This document shows positions 10,215 through 21,706 of a stretch of 64,000 nt of DNA, in pieces. The notes under the pieces are model-generated. The model did no database searches. It saw only the letters and a list, made by a program, of their open reading frames with translations, and was not told the DNA's origin. The position numbers and the translations under genes are program-made. Numbering within the stretch: the stretch's first letter is position 1; each line of letters begins with the position of its first letter. Source of the stretch: Achromobacter spanius (GTDB lineage Bacteria > Pseudomonadota > Gammaproteobacteria > Burkholderiales > Burkholderiaceae_B); assembly GCF_002812705.1 (NCBI RefSeq), contig NZ_CP025030.1, positions 2,852,001-2,916,000 of the forward strand, read 5' to 3'.

Positions 10215-10269
10215 GAAAAACACCCCAAAGGTCGGACGGGTGTCCAACTTCTGGGGTGCAGTTCAGGTG

Positions 10270-10287
10270 ATCGCGGCCTTTTTTTCA
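10270..10287 (+). terminator. Right half of the split terminator
   Basis: ATCGCGGCCTTT followed by further T residues, the complement of 8817-8828. The 1433-bp IS now separates the two arms. Confidence 0.85.
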
Positions 10288-10297
10288 CGGGTGGGTG

Positions 10298-11032
10298 TCA
10301 GGCGAAATTGACGACCACGCGGCGGTTCGTGCGGCTTTTCTTTTCAATCTTGGCGATGGCCACCGCACCGATTTCGCTGGTGTTGCGCACATGCGTGCCG
10401 CCACAGGGCTGGCGGTCCACGCCCGGGATGTCGATGATGCGGATCTTGGCCGTGCCGGCTGGCGGCGCGGCGCCGATGGTACGCACCAGGTCGGGCTGCG
10501 CGGCCAGTTCTTCGGGCGTGATGCCATTCACGGCAACGTCCAGGCCACGGTTGATCAGTGCGTTCAGGCGCTCGGTCAGTTCGCCTTTTTCCAGGGTGGA
10601 TTCGGGCAGGTCGAAATCGATGCGCGCGGAGTCGGGCGAGATGCTGCATCCGGTCACCGGCGCGGGCACCAAGGCGCCCAGCAAGTGCAGGCAGGTGTGC
10701 AGGCGCATCAGGCGATGGCGGCGCGGCCAGTCGATGGCCACGGTGACGCGGTCACCCACTTGCGGGGCCGCGTCGCCCTCCGGCAGGGCCAGCACGTGCA
10801 AGATGCGCTGGCGGTCGTCTGCGTAGACCGTGTCCGCCAATGGCAGCACCCGCCCATCGGACAGGGTCAGCGTGCCGCTGTCGCCGGCCTGGCCACCGCT
10901 GCGTGCATAGCAGATGGTCTCGTCCAGCTCGACGCCTTCAGCGGTGACGGCAATGATGGTGGCCTCGCACTGGTCCAGGTAGGGCTCGTCGTCGAAACGT
11001 TTGCGGGTGGCGATGATGCGGGTGGCGGTCAT
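10298..11032 (-). CDS. AlaX-like alanyl-tRNA editing protein
   Basis: Free-standing homologue of the AlaRS/ThrRS second additional domain, expected to hydrolyse mischarged Ser- or Gly-tRNA(Ala) in the cytoplasm. The 244-residue protein shows the metal ligands in two motifs: HTCLH (about residues 112-116) and CGGTH (about 209-213), followed by VRNTSEIG. The N-terminal barrel includes CYARSGGQAGDSG, the AlaX Gly-rich motif. Length fits the AlaX-M/II type. It is 33 bases downstream of the glyoxalase-like gene on the same strand, so the two are probably cotranscribed. Its 3' terminator was split by the IS. Confidence 0.9.
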   Translation of the reverse strand: MTATRIIATRKRFDDEPYLDQCEATIIAVTAEGVELDETICYARSGGQAGDSGTLTLSDGRVLPLADTVYADDRQRILHVLALPEGDAAPQVGDRVTVAIDWPRRHRLMRLHTCLHLLGALVPAPVTGCSISPDSARIDFDLPESTLEKGELTERLNALINRGLDVAVNGITPEELAAQPDLVRTIGAAPPAGTAKIRIIDIPGVDRQPCGGTHVRNTSEIGAVAIAKIEKKSRTNRRVVVNFA

Positions 11033-11065
11033 GCAGGGTCTCCGGTTTGTAAGGGACGGGGCGCG

Positions 11066-11743
11066 TTACGCCAGGGTCTTCAGCCCTTGCGGCGTGTCGA
11101 TCAGCGCGGTCAGGCGCGGCTGCCCGTCGGTTTGTTCCAGGTCGATCAGGGTGTCGGCCCCCATCCAGGTCAGCCCTTGGCGCAGCAGGCCCGCCTGCGG
11201 ATGGCAACCGGTCAGGCGCACCAGCTTCAGGGGCTGGCGCGGCAGGCTGATGCCGGGGTAGGCGTCCACGTCCCATTGGATCAGCGTGGGCAGCAGGCCG
11301 TCGCCCGCCATGTGGCCCGCTTCGCGCCAGGCGGGCAGGCTGCCGTCGTCCGGCACCGTCAGGCGCCAGCGGAGATCACCGCGCGTCATGGGGATGACGG
11401 GGGCGATGCGTTCGGGGTGTTCGGCCTGCATGCGGGTCAGGTCCAACGGCGCTTCTACCCGCGCGGCCCAGTGCGCCAGGAAAGGCGCCTGTTCCAGCCG
11501 CGCGCGCATGTCGCCCTGGTCCAGTCCGAACCAGCGGGGGCGCTCGGGCGCGGGTGCATCGGGATCAATCGCGATGACCTCCAGATACACGCCGTCCGCC
11601 ATGCCCAGCACGCGGTTGTGGGTGCCCATGCGCGGGTGCGCGCCGCCGCCCTGGGGCGCGATGCCCAGCAGGCCCGCGACATATTCGGTACCGCTGGCAA
11701 GGTCCGCCGCGGCGATGACGAGATGATCGATGGTGAGTTTCAT
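11066..11743 (-). CDS. Glyoxalase-like (VOC fold) protein
   Basis: 225-residue cytoplasmic protein whose N-terminus, MKLTIDHLVIAAADL, is the start of a vicinal-oxygen-chelate beta-alpha-beta module. The pattern (GGGAHPRMGTHNRVLG, then YLEVIAIDP) matches the Glyoxalase_3-like family. Possible metal ligands are His7 and a Glu in YLEVI, but no substrate is known. The C-terminal half (from about 140) is more diverged. The ATG at 11743 has a weak upstream ribosome site. It is paired with the AlaX-like gene; no functional link between them is evident. Confidence 0.78.
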   Translation of the reverse strand: MKLTIDHLVIAAADLASGTEYVAGLLGIAPQGGGAHPRMGTHNRVLGMADGVYLEVIAIDPDAPAPERPRWFGLDQGDMRARLEQAPFLAHWAARVEAPLDLTRMQAEHPERIAPVIPMTRGDLRWRLTVPDDGSLPAWREAGHMAGDGLLPTLIQWDVDAYPGISLPRQPLKLVRLTGCHPQAGLLRQGLTWMGADTLIDLEQTDGQPRLTALIDTPQGLKTLA

Positions 11744-11881
11744 GGTGGTCTATGGTAGCGAATGCGGAAGGATTCGTACCCGTACACCGTGCAGCGACGG
11801 GACAGTACAGTTTTGACTTGGTTTGGCGCAGACTTCTTGAGCGATCTAGGCGTTGCATAACACATACCAGGCAGAAAGCAC

Positions 11882-11907
11882 AAAGCCCGTCGCGGGCGAC
11901 GGGCTTT
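11882..11907 (-). terminator. Hairpin terminator after secF
   Basis: A perfect 11-bp inverted repeat AAAGCCCGTCG/CGACGGGCTTT with a 4-base CGGG loop, 24 bases beyond the secF stop. On the minus strand the stem ends in GGGCTTT, a short U-rich tail. Confidence 0.8.
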
Positions 11908-11930
11908 GGGAAACGCAAGACAGATCAGGA

Positions 11931-12866
11931 TCAGGCGACTTCGCCTTCCTCGCCTTCCTTCTTGACCGGCTTGATCAGGTCTTCGCGCTTGACGCCCATC
12001 CACATGGCCAGCGCGGCGGCGACGAACACCGACGAATAGATGCCGAACCAGATGCCGATGGTGAGCGCCATGGCGAAGTAGTGCAGGGTGGGGCCGCCGA
12101 AGAACAGCATGGCCAGCACCATCATCTGCGTGGAACCGTGGGTAATGATGGTTCGCGAGATGGTCTGGGTGATGGCGCTGTTGATGACTTCGGTGACGTC
12201 GGCCTTGCGGTACTTGCGGAAGTTCTCGCGGATCCGGTCCATGATGACGACCGATTCGTTCACGGAATAGCCCAGCACCGCCAGCACGCCCGCCAGCACC
12301 GCCAGCGAGAATTCCCACTGGAAGAAGGCGAAGAAGCCCAGGATGATCACCACGTCGTGCAGGTTGGCGATCACGCCGGCGACGGCGAACTTCCATTCGA
12401 AGCGAAAGCCCAGGTACACCATGATGCCGATGACCACAACTAGCAAGGCCATCAAGCCGTTGTGCAGAAGCTCCTGGCCGATCTGCGGCCCGACGAACTC
12501 CACGCGGCGCAGTTCCACGCCGGAGTCTGCTGCCTTCAGGGCGGCCAGCACGCTTTCGCTTTGGGTGGCGGACGTTTGGCCTTCCTGAAGCGGCAGGCGG
12601 ATCATGACGTCGTGCGAGGTGCCGAAGTTCTGCACCTGGAAGTCGGTGTAGCCCAGCTTGGACACCACGCCGCGCACGTTTTCAAGCTGCGCCGTCTGGG
12701 CGTAGTTGACTTCCATGACCGTGCCGCCGGTGAATTCGATCGACAGGTGAAAGCCGCGCGTGACGATGAAGAAGACCGCCAGGACGAACGTGACGAGACT
12801 GATGATGTTCAGCACCAATGCGTGGCGCATGAACGGGATGGTGCGGTGAATACGGAAGAATTCCAT
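11931..12866 (-). CDS. secF: Protein translocase subunit SecF
   Basis: Inner-membrane RND-like subunit that, with SecD and YajC, uses the proton gradient to finish Sec-dependent export. 311 residues: first membrane helix at about 15-35, then the family signature (residues 46-53, IEFTGGTV), a periplasmic domain, and five clustered membrane helices in the C-terminal half including GYSVNESVVIMDRIRE. Length is close to the E. coli protein (about 320). ATG 12866 follows GAAGGCGAAAA. It lies 55 bases after secD and is closed by the hairpin at 11882-11907. Confidence 0.97.
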   Translation of the reverse strand: MEFFRIHRTIPFMRHALVLNIISLVTFVLAVFFIVTRGFHLSIEFTGGTVMEVNYAQTAQLENVRGVVSKLGYTDFQVQNFGTSHDVMIRLPLQEGQTSATQSESVLAALKAADSGVELRRVEFVGPQIGQELLHNGLMALLVVVIGIMVYLGFRFEWKFAVAGVIANLHDVVIILGFFAFFQWEFSLAVLAGVLAVLGYSVNESVVIMDRIRENFRKYRKADVTEVINSAITQTISRTIITHGSTQMMVLAMLFFGGPTLHYFAMALTIGIWFGIYSSVFVAAALAMWMGVKREDLIKPVKKEGEEGEVA

Positions 12867-12921
12867 TTTTCGCCTTCGGTTCTTTTCTACGGCGGATGGC
12901 TGTGCGCCACCCGCCTTATTG

Positions 12922-14802
12922 TCAGTTTGCCTTCGGTTTCCAGACTTCGCCGATGGAGATCGTGGTGAGCTTCTTCTTGCGGCCGTAGTACAGGTTGGCC
13001 AGGGCGCGCACGCCCACCACCGACGAGAACATGGACGTCAGGATGCCCAGGCAGTGCACCACCGCGAAGCCCCGGATCGGACCCGAGCCGAAGGCCAGCA
13101 GCGCCAGGCCGACGATGAGCGTCGTGAGGTTCGAGTCAAGAATCGTGCCCCAGGCGCGTTCGAAACCTTGGTGGATGGCCTGCTGCGGGGAAGCCCCGGC
13201 GCGCAGTTCTTCGCGTATCCGCTCGTTGATCAGCACGTTCGAGTCAATGGCCATGCCGAGTGTCAGCGCAATAGCGGCGATACCGGGCAAGGTCAGCGTG
13301 GCTTGCAGCATGGACAAGAGCGCCAGCAGCAGCAACACGTTCAGCGTCAGGCCCACCGTGGAGAACACGCCGAACAGGCGGTAGTACACGATGATGAAGG
13401 CGGCGATGGCCAGGAAGCCGTACAGCGTCGAATGGAAGCCCTTCGAGATGTTGTCGGCGCCCAGGCTCGGGCCGATGGTGCGTTCTTCGATGATGGACAT
13501 CGGCGCGGCCAGCGCGCCCGCGCGCAGCAGCAGCGCGGTGTCGGCGGCTTCTTCGGAGCTCATGCTGCCCGAGATCTGCACCTGGCCGCCCGCGATTTCG
13601 CTGCGGATGACCGGCGCCGTGACCACTTCGCCCTTGCCGTTTTCGAACAGCAGGATGGCCATGCGCTTGCCGATGTTGTCGCGGGTGACGTCGCGGAAGA
13701 TACGCGCGCCCTTGGAGTCCAGCGTCAGGTGGACGGCGGCTTGCTGGGTTTGCGAGTCGCGGCCGGGTTGGGCGTCTTGCAGGTTTTCACCCGTCAGCAC
13801 CACTTGGCGGCGAACCAGGATCGGGCGGCCGTCGCGGTCGTTGTAGCGTTCCAGGCCGAAGGGCACGGTGCCGCCCAGCAGCGCGCCTTGCGCGGTGGGG
13901 GAGTCGTCGACCATGCGGATTTCCAGCGTGGCGGTGCGGCCCAGCAGTTCCTTGGCCTTGGCCACGTCTTGCACGCCGGGCAGTTGCACCACGATGCGGT
14001 CCGCACCCTGTTGCTGGATGACCGGTTCGGCTACGCCCAGTTCGTTGATGCGGTTGTGCAGCGTGTTGATGTTCTGCTTCAGCGCGGAGTCTTGCACGCG
14101 CTGGACGGCGGCGGGATTCAGTGCGCCGATCAGCAGGGGCTTGCCGCCTTCTTCGCGTTCGGCGAATTCCAGGTCAGGCAGGCGGGTACGCAGGGTGGCG
14201 ATGGCGCGATCGCGATCGTCGTTATTGGCGAACGTGGCGGCAACACCCATGCCCGAGCGTTCAACGCCGGCCACGTTGACCTTCTGGTCACGCAGCACGG
14301 AACGCACATCGGCGGCCAGCGAGTCGTAGCGGGCGGTCAGCGCGCCCTGCATGTCGACTTGCAGCAGGAAGTGCACGCCGCCGCGCAAGTCCAGGCCCAG
14401 GTACATGGGCTTGGGGGCGAACCAGCCCATGGCGCGCATCCAGGGAGGCGACGCGGGCAACAGGTTCAGCGCCACGGTGTAGTGCGGATCGTCGGCGACG
14501 GTGTTCAGGGATTTTTCGATCAGGTCACGGGCCTGCAGTTGCAGGTCGGTTGACGTGAAGCGGGCGCGCACGGTGCCGAGCGTGCCGTTTTGTTCGTAGA
14601 AGACGCCTTCGTTCGGGATCTTGGCGTCAGTCAGGATTTGTTCGACCCGGTTCAGCATGGCCGGATCCACCTTGATGGTGGCCTTGGCGCTGGAAACCTG
14701 GACCGCGGGGGACTCGCCGTAGAAATTGGGAAGCGTGTACAGCAGGCCAATGATGACCGCGATCAGGACCGTAATGTACTTCCAGAGGGGATAGCGGTTC
14801 AT
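12922..14802 (-). CDS. secD: Protein translocase subunit SecD
   Basis: Large inner-membrane partner of SecF. 626 residues: an N-terminal membrane helix (about 7-27), a big periplasmic P1 domain containing GLDLRGGVHFLLQVD, and a C-terminal block of five helices with the RND motif GMAIDSNVLINERIREE. SecD pulls translocated chains on the periplasmic side. Length matches the E. coli protein (615). It follows yajC by 111 bases and precedes secF by 55, the usual yajC-secD-secF order. Confidence 0.97.
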   Translation of the reverse strand: MNRYPLWKYITVLIAVIIGLLYTLPNFYGESPAVQVSSAKATIKVDPAMLNRVEQILTDAKIPNEGVFYEQNGTLGTVRARFTSTDLQLQARDLIEKSLNTVADDPHYTVALNLLPASPPWMRAMGWFAPKPMYLGLDLRGGVHFLLQVDMQGALTARYDSLAADVRSVLRDQKVNVAGVERSGMGVAATFANNDDRDRAIATLRTRLPDLEFAEREEGGKPLLIGALNPAAVQRVQDSALKQNINTLHNRINELGVAEPVIQQQGADRIVVQLPGVQDVAKAKELLGRTATLEIRMVDDSPTAQGALLGGTVPFGLERYNDRDGRPILVRRQVVLTGENLQDAQPGRDSQTQQAAVHLTLDSKGARIFRDVTRDNIGKRMAILLFENGKGEVVTAPVIRSEIAGGQVQISGSMSSEEAADTALLLRAGALAAPMSIIEERTIGPSLGADNISKGFHSTLYGFLAIAAFIIVYYRLFGVFSTVGLTLNVLLLLALLSMLQATLTLPGIAAIALTLGMAIDSNVLINERIREELRAGASPQQAIHQGFERAWGTILDSNLTTLIVGLALLAFGSGPIRGFAVVHCLGILTSMFSSVVGVRALANLYYGRKKKLTTISIGEVWKPKAN

Positions 14803-14913
14803 TGCCGGCTACTTCATGTCAGGGTGATAAAAGGGCCGCCCGGGCGATGAACGCGGCGGGCGGCGGTGGGGTCCCATCAAACGTAAGAGCCCGACGGGGC
14901 TCCTATTAGACGC

Positions 14914-15258
14914 TTAAAGGGCCTTGATGGTTCCTTTAGGAAGCACGGTCGACACCGACGATTTCTGCATGATCACTTCAACGGGCTTGTCGGCCAGTTC
15001 GGACACTTCAACGGTCACGTAGCTGTCATTGACCTTGGTGACTTTGCCCAGCATGCCGCCGGCGGTGACCACTTCGTCACCCTTGGCCAGGGCGGCGATC
15101 AGGTTGCGGTGTTCCTTCTGACGCTTCATCTGCGGGCGGATCATCAGGAAGTAGAGGATCACGAACATCAGGACGATGGGCAACATGCCCATCAGCGCAT
15201 TACCTTCAGGGGCGGCGGCTTGAGCCACGACGAGGCTTGCGGTATCGATAACGGACAT
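14914..15258 (-). CDS. yajC: Preprotein translocase accessory subunit YajC
   Basis: Single-pass inner-membrane protein of 114 residues. After a short periplasmic N-terminus there is one hydrophobic helix (about 20-42) with the family's FLMIRPQMKRQKEH, and then a small SH3-like cytoplasmic domain (KGDEVVTAGGMLGKV). YajC associates with SecDF and with RND pumps. ATG 15258 has a strong AGGAG ribosome site. It is separated from tgt by about 250 bases containing a tgt terminator and presumably its own promoter. Confidence 0.95.
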   Translation of the reverse strand: MSVIDTASLVVAQAAAPEGNALMGMLPIVLMFVILYFLMIRPQMKRQKEHRNLIAALAKGDEVVTAGGMLGKVTKVNDSYVTVEVSELADKPVEVIMQKSSVSTVLPKGTIKAL

Positions 15259-15495
15259 TGAATTCTCCTGCGTTTAAGTCTGTTTGGGTTGTTTGTTGCT
15301 ACGGACGGCCATGCCCGAGTTCTCTATGTAACTACGACACATCGCCATACCCACTAGCTGTCTTGTTATGCGCCCATCCCCGCGCGAGCCATGGATAGGG
15401 CAAGCCGGCTATTGTATCCATCTTATTGCCGGCCTTTCACTAGGGGGGGATCCCAATCTATGGGGGCAAAACCCCAATAGAAAAGTCCCCCGGAC

Positions 15496-17699
<2,204 letters not shown>

Positions 17700-17882
17700 G
17701 CGGATATCTGTCTGTCAGTGAGGGCGGCCCGGAAAACGAGGGCTGGGCCAGCCGGGCGGGCTCGGGGCAACCGGGTATTGTAAAGGCGAAGGTTATCAGG
17801 GCCGGAATACAGGGGCGCCCGTAACCGTCGCAGGTTTTGTATGCTCTCGGTTTTGCAGGACGGGCAACAAGGTGGACAGCGC

Positions 17883-19331
17883 ATGACGGGACAAGCGAAG
17901 AAGCGGGTGGGCGGGCTCAGGCAATGGCTGGCCGGCGGGCTGCTGGCCTTGTCGGCAGGTTCCGCCTTTGCGCAGGTCCAGGGCTTGCCGCCAGACGTCA
18001 TCAAGGCGTGGAAGGCCACCAAATTGCCCGACAGTTCGCTGTCGCTGGTGGTGCAGGAACTGGGCGGCCCGCGCATGGTGGCCCTGAACGCCAAGGAACC
18101 CCGCAACCCCGCGTCGGTGATGAAACTGGTCACCACCTGGGCCGCGCTGTCGGAGCTTGGCCCCAATTACGTCTGGCGCACTGAATTCATGACCGCGCCG
18201 GGCGCCCGGCCCGACGCGCGTGGCGTATTGGCCGGCCCCCTGTACCTGCGGGCGGGCGGCGACCCCCAATTCCTGATGCAAGACCTATGGGCCCTGTTGC
18301 GCGAATTGCGGCTGCGCGGGGTCAAGCAGATCAATGACTTGATCATCGACCGCAGCATCTTCGGCCAGGTCGCCATCGACCCCGGCGCCTTTGACGGCGC
18401 GCCCGACCGCGCCTATAACGCCAGCCCCGATGCGCTGATGGTGGGCTTTGGCGCGCAGCGCCTGCTGTTCACGCCGGACGCCGCCGCGCAGAAATGGGTG
18501 CCCCTGATCGACCCGCCGTTGCCCGGCTTGAAACTCGAGGGCAGCGTGGAATGGAGCGACATCCGTTGCCCCGGCCCGCCCGTGGTCACGACGGAACCGC
18601 TGATCACCCAGCAGGGCGTCACGATCCGCCTGGGCGGCAAGGTGGCGGGTTCGTGCGGGGAATTCAGCCTGTACCGTCTGGCCTTGTCGCAACCCGAATA
18701 CGCCACCGAAATCTTCCGCCTGCTGTGGAAAGAGCTGGGCGGCACGTTCAAGGGGCAGGTCAAGTCCGGCATGGTGCCGGGCGACGCGGTGGTGCTGGCT
18801 TCGCACGATTCGCCGACGTTGGCCGAAGTGATCCGCCAGATCAATAAGCGCAGCAACAACGTCATGGCGCGCACGCTGCTGCTGACCCTGGGTGCCGAGC
18901 GCGGCCGCCGGCCCGCCACGGTGACCAGCAGCGAGGCCGTGGCCAAGGGCGCGCTGGTCAAGCAGGGGCTGGACATGCCTGAACTGGTCATCGACAACGG
19001 CGCGGGCCTGTCGCGCGAGGCCCGGGTGTCGGCCGACAGCCTGGCGTCGATGCTGACCGTGGCGTGGAATTCGCCGGTCATGCCGGAATACATTTCATCG
19101 TTCGCCATTGCCGGGGTGGACGGCACGGTGCGCCGCCGCCTGAAGGGCGACGGCACGCTGGGCATGGCCCACCTGAAGACGGGATCGCTGCGCGACGTGC
19201 GCGCGATCGCCGGTTACGTGCTGGGCGCCAGCGGCAAGCGCTACGTGGTGGTCAGTATCGTGAACCACGAGCAGGCGGGTGCCGTCCGCGCGTTCGACGA
19301 CGCGCTCATCGCGTGGCTCGCAGAACAGTAG
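17883..19331 (+). CDS. dacB: D-alanyl-D-alanine carboxypeptidase/endopeptidase (PBP4 type)
   Basis: Periplasmic class-C penicillin-binding protein that trims or cleaves peptidoglycan peptide crosslinks. From ATG 17883 (482 residues) there is a clear signal peptide with a likely AFA-Q cleavage near residue 30. The active-site triad motifs appear in order: SVMK at 78-81, SNN in KRSNNVM (about 318) and KTG at 432-434. The large insertion between SxxK and SxN is the hallmark of PBP4. An in-frame ATG at 17841 would add 14 residues before the signal peptide and is less likely; AAGGTGG lies before the chosen start. Confidence 0.93.
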   Translation: MTGQAKKRVGGLRQWLAGGLLALSAGSAFAQVQGLPPDVIKAWKATKLPDSSLSLVVQELGGPRMVALNAKEPRNPASVMKLVTTWAALSELGPNYVWRTEFMTAPGARPDARGVLAGPLYLRAGGDPQFLMQDLWALLRELRLRGVKQINDLIIDRSIFGQVAIDPGAFDGAPDRAYNASPDALMVGFGAQRLLFTPDAAAQKWVPLIDPPLPGLKLEGSVEWSDIRCPGPPVVTTEPLITQQGVTIRLGGKVAGSCGEFSLYRLALSQPEYATEIFRLLWKELGGTFKGQVKSGMVPGDAVVLASHDSPTLAEVIRQINKRSNNVMARTLLLTLGAERGRRPATVTSSEAVAKGALVKQGLDMPELVIDNGAGLSREARVSADSLASMLTVAWNSPVMPEYISSFAIAGVDGTVRRRLKGDGTLGMAHLKTGSLRDVRAIAGYVLGASGKRYVVVSIVNHEQAGAVRAFDDALIAWLAEQ

Positions 19332-19339
19332 ATGTTGGT

Positions 19340-19427
19340 TGCCCCCACGCCGCGCGCACTACGTGCGCTTGCTGCCCCCCGAGGGGGCTTTTTCCCCTTG
19401 GGGCGGCCCGGCGGGGAAAAGTCCCCT
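19340..19427 (+). repeat. GC-rich palindromic intergenic element containing the dacB terminator
   Basis: This stretch has successive palindromes: GCGCAC/GTGCGC, then GCCCCC (19374-19379) with loop CGA and GGGGGC followed by T5, then CCCC/GGGG pairs. The second works as an intrinsic terminator for dacB. From general knowledge, similar 'CCCCC-acgt-palindrome-CCCCCCGAGGGGG' elements recur in intergenic DNA of Bordetella and Achromobacter; this window holds only one copy. Confidence 0.6.
19374..19393 (+). terminator. Intrinsic terminator after dacB
   Basis: Six-bp all-GC stem GCCCCC/GGGGGC with a three-base loop followed directly by T5, about 45 bases after the dacB stop. Confidence 0.75.
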
Positions 19428-19529
19428 ATGCTCCGCGCGGCTTCCAAACCGATTACGATCCTCAGCTATGGCTCGCAAATGGCCTGAGGCGACAACCCCT
19501 GTATTTCAATATTCTGGAGAATTACGCAC

Positions 19530-20168
19530 ATGCCCGTGCACGAAATCCGCCATCCGCTGATCCGCCACAAGCTCGGGATCATGCGTCGCGCCGACCTCAG
19601 CACCAAGAGCTTCCGGGAGTTGTCGCAGGAAGTGGGCGCGTTGCTCACGTACGAAGCGTCCAAGGACCTGCCGCTGGCGCCCGCCACCGTGCAGGGCTGG
19701 TGTGGTGAGGTTCAGGTTGAGAAAATCGCCGGCAAGAAAGTCACGGTGGTGCCCATCTTGCGCGCCGGCATCGGCATGCTGGATGGCGTGCTCAGCTTGA
19801 TTCCCGGCGCCAAGGTCAGCGTGGTGGGCGTGGCCCGCAACGAAGAAACGCTGGAAGCCCATACGTACCTGGAACGCCTGGTCGGTGAACTGGACCAGCG
19901 CCTGGCGCTGATCGTCGACCCCATGCTGGCAACCGGCGGCTCGATGGTGGCCGCGATTGATCTGCTCAAGCGCGCCGGCTGCAAGGAAATCCGCGCCCTG
20001 GTGCTGGTGGCCGCGCCCGTCGGCATCGACACCGTGCTGGCCAAGCACCCCGACGTGCATATCTACACGGCGTCCATCGATGATGGCCTGAACGAACACG
20101 GCTACATCATGCCGGGCCTGGGCGACGCGGGCGACCGCATTTTCGGCACGACGCAAAAGGCGGTTTGA
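19530..20168 (+). CDS. upp: Uracil phosphoribosyltransferase Upp
   Basis: Salvage enzyme that makes UMP from uracil and PRPP. The 212-residue protein has the PRPP-binding loop [11 protein letters not shown] (about residues 130-140), [11 protein letters not shown], and the uracil-binding C-terminus [16 protein letters not shown]. Length is standard for bacterial Upp (208 in E. coli). A GGAG lies about 10 bases before ATG 19530. No uraA transporter gene is adjacent. It converges with cysG, nine bases apart, with no room for a long terminator between them. Confidence 0.97.
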   Translation: MPVHEIRHPLIRHKLGIMRRADLSTKSFRELSQEVGALLTYEASKDLPLAPATVQGWCGEVQVEKIAGKKVTVVPILRAGIGMLDGVLSLIPGAKVSVVGVARNEETLEAHTYLERLVGELDQRLALIVDPMLATGGSMVAAIDLLKRAGCKEIRALVLVAAPVGIDTVLAKHPDVHIYTASIDDGLNEHGYIMPGLGDAGDRIFGTTQKAV

Positions 20169-20177
20169 GGCAAGCGG

Positions 20178-21584
20178 CTACGCGCCGCCATCACCCTCGA
20201 TATGTTGGCCAAACCATTGCAAGCGCGGCGCCAGCCCGGCCACTTCGCCCACGATCAACAGGGCGGGCGACCGGATGGCGTGTTCCGCCGCCAGGCGGGG
20301 CAGGGCTTCCAGCGTGCCCGACAGCACGCGCTGTTCCGGCCGGCTGCCGTTTTCGATCAGCGCGAACGGCGTGTCGGCCGCACGGCCATGAGCCAGCAGG
20401 CGGCGGGTCAGCAGGTCTAGCTGACCCACGCCCATATAGAACGCCAGCGTCTGCTTTTCACGCGCCAGCGCCGGCCAATCCAGATTGTCTTCGTCTTCAC
20501 GGCAGTGCGCCGTGATCAGCCGCACCGACTGCGCATGCTCGCGGTGCGTCAGCGGAATGCCGGCATAGGCGGCACAGGCCAGCGCGGCCGTGATGCCCGG
20601 CACCACCTCGAAGCGCACCTTGTGTGCGCGCAGGTACTCCAGTTCTTCGCCGCCCCGGCCAAAGATGAACGCATCGCCACCCTTCAAGCGCACCACCCTG
20701 CGGCCGGCTTGTGCATGTTCCACCAGCAGGGCATGGATGCGGGCCTGGGTGGCGTGGTGGTTTTCACCGGGAAGCTTGCCCACGGCAATGCGCTCGGCAT
20801 CGCGGCGCGCCAGCGACATCACGTCGTCGCTGACCAGGCGGTCGTACAGGATGACGTCGGCTTCGTTCAAGGCGCGCAGCGCCTTCAGGGTCAGCAGGCC
20901 GGGGTCGCCCGGCCCCGCGCCCACCAGCACCACGCTGCCGTCGGCCGGGGCCAGCGGCGCGTCCAGAGCCTGGGTCAGCGCGGCTTCGGCCTGCGCGGGT
21001 TGCTGCTGGCGCAGCAGGCCCGCCACCGGGCCGTCCAGCAGCCAGTCGTAGAAGCGGCGGCGCGCGCCCAGGTCGGGATGGCTGGCGCGGATGCGCTTGC
21101 GGTAGGTCGCGGCCAGCGCGGCCAGTTGGCCCAGCGTATGGTCGAACAGGGATTCGATGCGCTCGCGCACGCGGCGCGCCAGCACGGGCGCCACGCCCGA
21201 CGACGAGATCGCCACGATGACGGGCGAGCGGTCGACAATGGAGGGCACCTGGAACGAGGACAGTTCCGGGTCGTCCACCACATTGGCAAAAATGCGTCGC
21301 GCGCTGGCGGCGTCGGATACCTCGGCATTGGCGCCGCGGTCGTCCGTGGCGGCCACCACCAGCCACACGTCGTTCAGCCAGTCGGGGTTGAACCGGCCGG
21401 CCAGATGGCGGACGCGGCCCTGGGCGGCCAGCTCGGTCAGTGCCGGGGTCAGTTCCGGCGCGCCCACGACCACGTCGGCCATGGCTTCCAATAGCGCGAG
21501 CGTCTTGCGCTCGGCCACCGCGCCACCGCCCACCACCAGCACTCGCCGACCCTTCAGGTCAGCAAAAATCGGGAAAAGCTTCAT
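20178..21584 (-). CDS. cysG: Siroheme synthase CysG (trifunctional)
   Basis: Makes siroheme from uroporphyrinogen III. The 468-residue fusion has an N-terminal precorrin-2 dehydrogenase/ferrochelatase half (Rossmann motif [11 protein letters not shown] at about 17-27, [27 protein letters not shown]). The C-terminal SAM-dependent uroporphyrinogen methyltransferase half begins near 215 ([43 protein letters not shown]). Siroheme is needed by assimilatory sulfite and nitrite reductases, so its place next to the nitrate locus makes sense although it is on the opposite strand from the nas operon. Confidence 0.96.
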   Translation of the reverse strand: MKLFPIFADLKGRRVLVVGGGAVAERKTLALLEAMADVVVGAPELTPALTELAAQGRVRHLAGRFNPDWLNDVWLVVAATDDRGANAEVSDAASARRIFANVVDDPELSSFQVPSIVDRSPVIVAISSSGVAPVLARRVRERIESLFDHTLGQLAALAATYRKRIRASHPDLGARRRFYDWLLDGPVAGLLRQQQPAQAEAALTQALDAPLAPADGSVVLVGAGPGDPGLLTLKALRALNEADVILYDRLVSDDVMSLARRDAERIAVGKLPGENHHATQARIHALLVEHAQAGRRVVRLKGGDAFIFGRGGEELEYLRAHKVRFEVVPGITAALACAAYAGIPLTHREHAQSVRLITAHCREDEDNLDWPALAREKQTLAFYMGVGQLDLLTRRLLAHGRAADTPFALIENGSRPEQRVLSGTLEALPRLAAEHAIRSPALLIVGEVAGLAPRLQWFGQHIEGDGGA

Positions 21585-21706
21585 CTTGTGCCCGCCTCGG
21601 GCGTACCCGGCAAAATATCAGCCGATGATAGGGACGGGCTTACATCCCCACAACTTTTGATTTCTTGAATCCTTATATCCAGAACTTATATCCAGAACTT
21701 ATTTGG

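Larger units (their letters stand above)
8833..10265 (-). mobile_element. IS3-family insertion sequence (IS150-like group)
   Basis: A 1433-bp element with imperfect terminal inverted repeats: the left end starts TGAACTGACCCCAAGAAG and the right end, read inward, starts TGAACTGCACCCCAGAAG; both continue TTGGACA. It is flanked on both sides by GGTG (8829-8832 and 10266-10269), a 4-bp target duplication that fits IS3-family biology. Inside are orfA and orfB on the minus strand overlapping by 16 bases, with a CAAAAAG slip site at the junction. Both frames look intact, so it may be active. It lies between an intact PAP2 gene and an alaX-type gene and disrupts no coding sequence. Confidence 0.95.

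Noticed and set aside
12919..14553. 544-residue frame antisense to secD
   Set aside because: His/Gln/Arg-rich composition, no ribosome site and complete overlap with secD; a GC-driven shadow.
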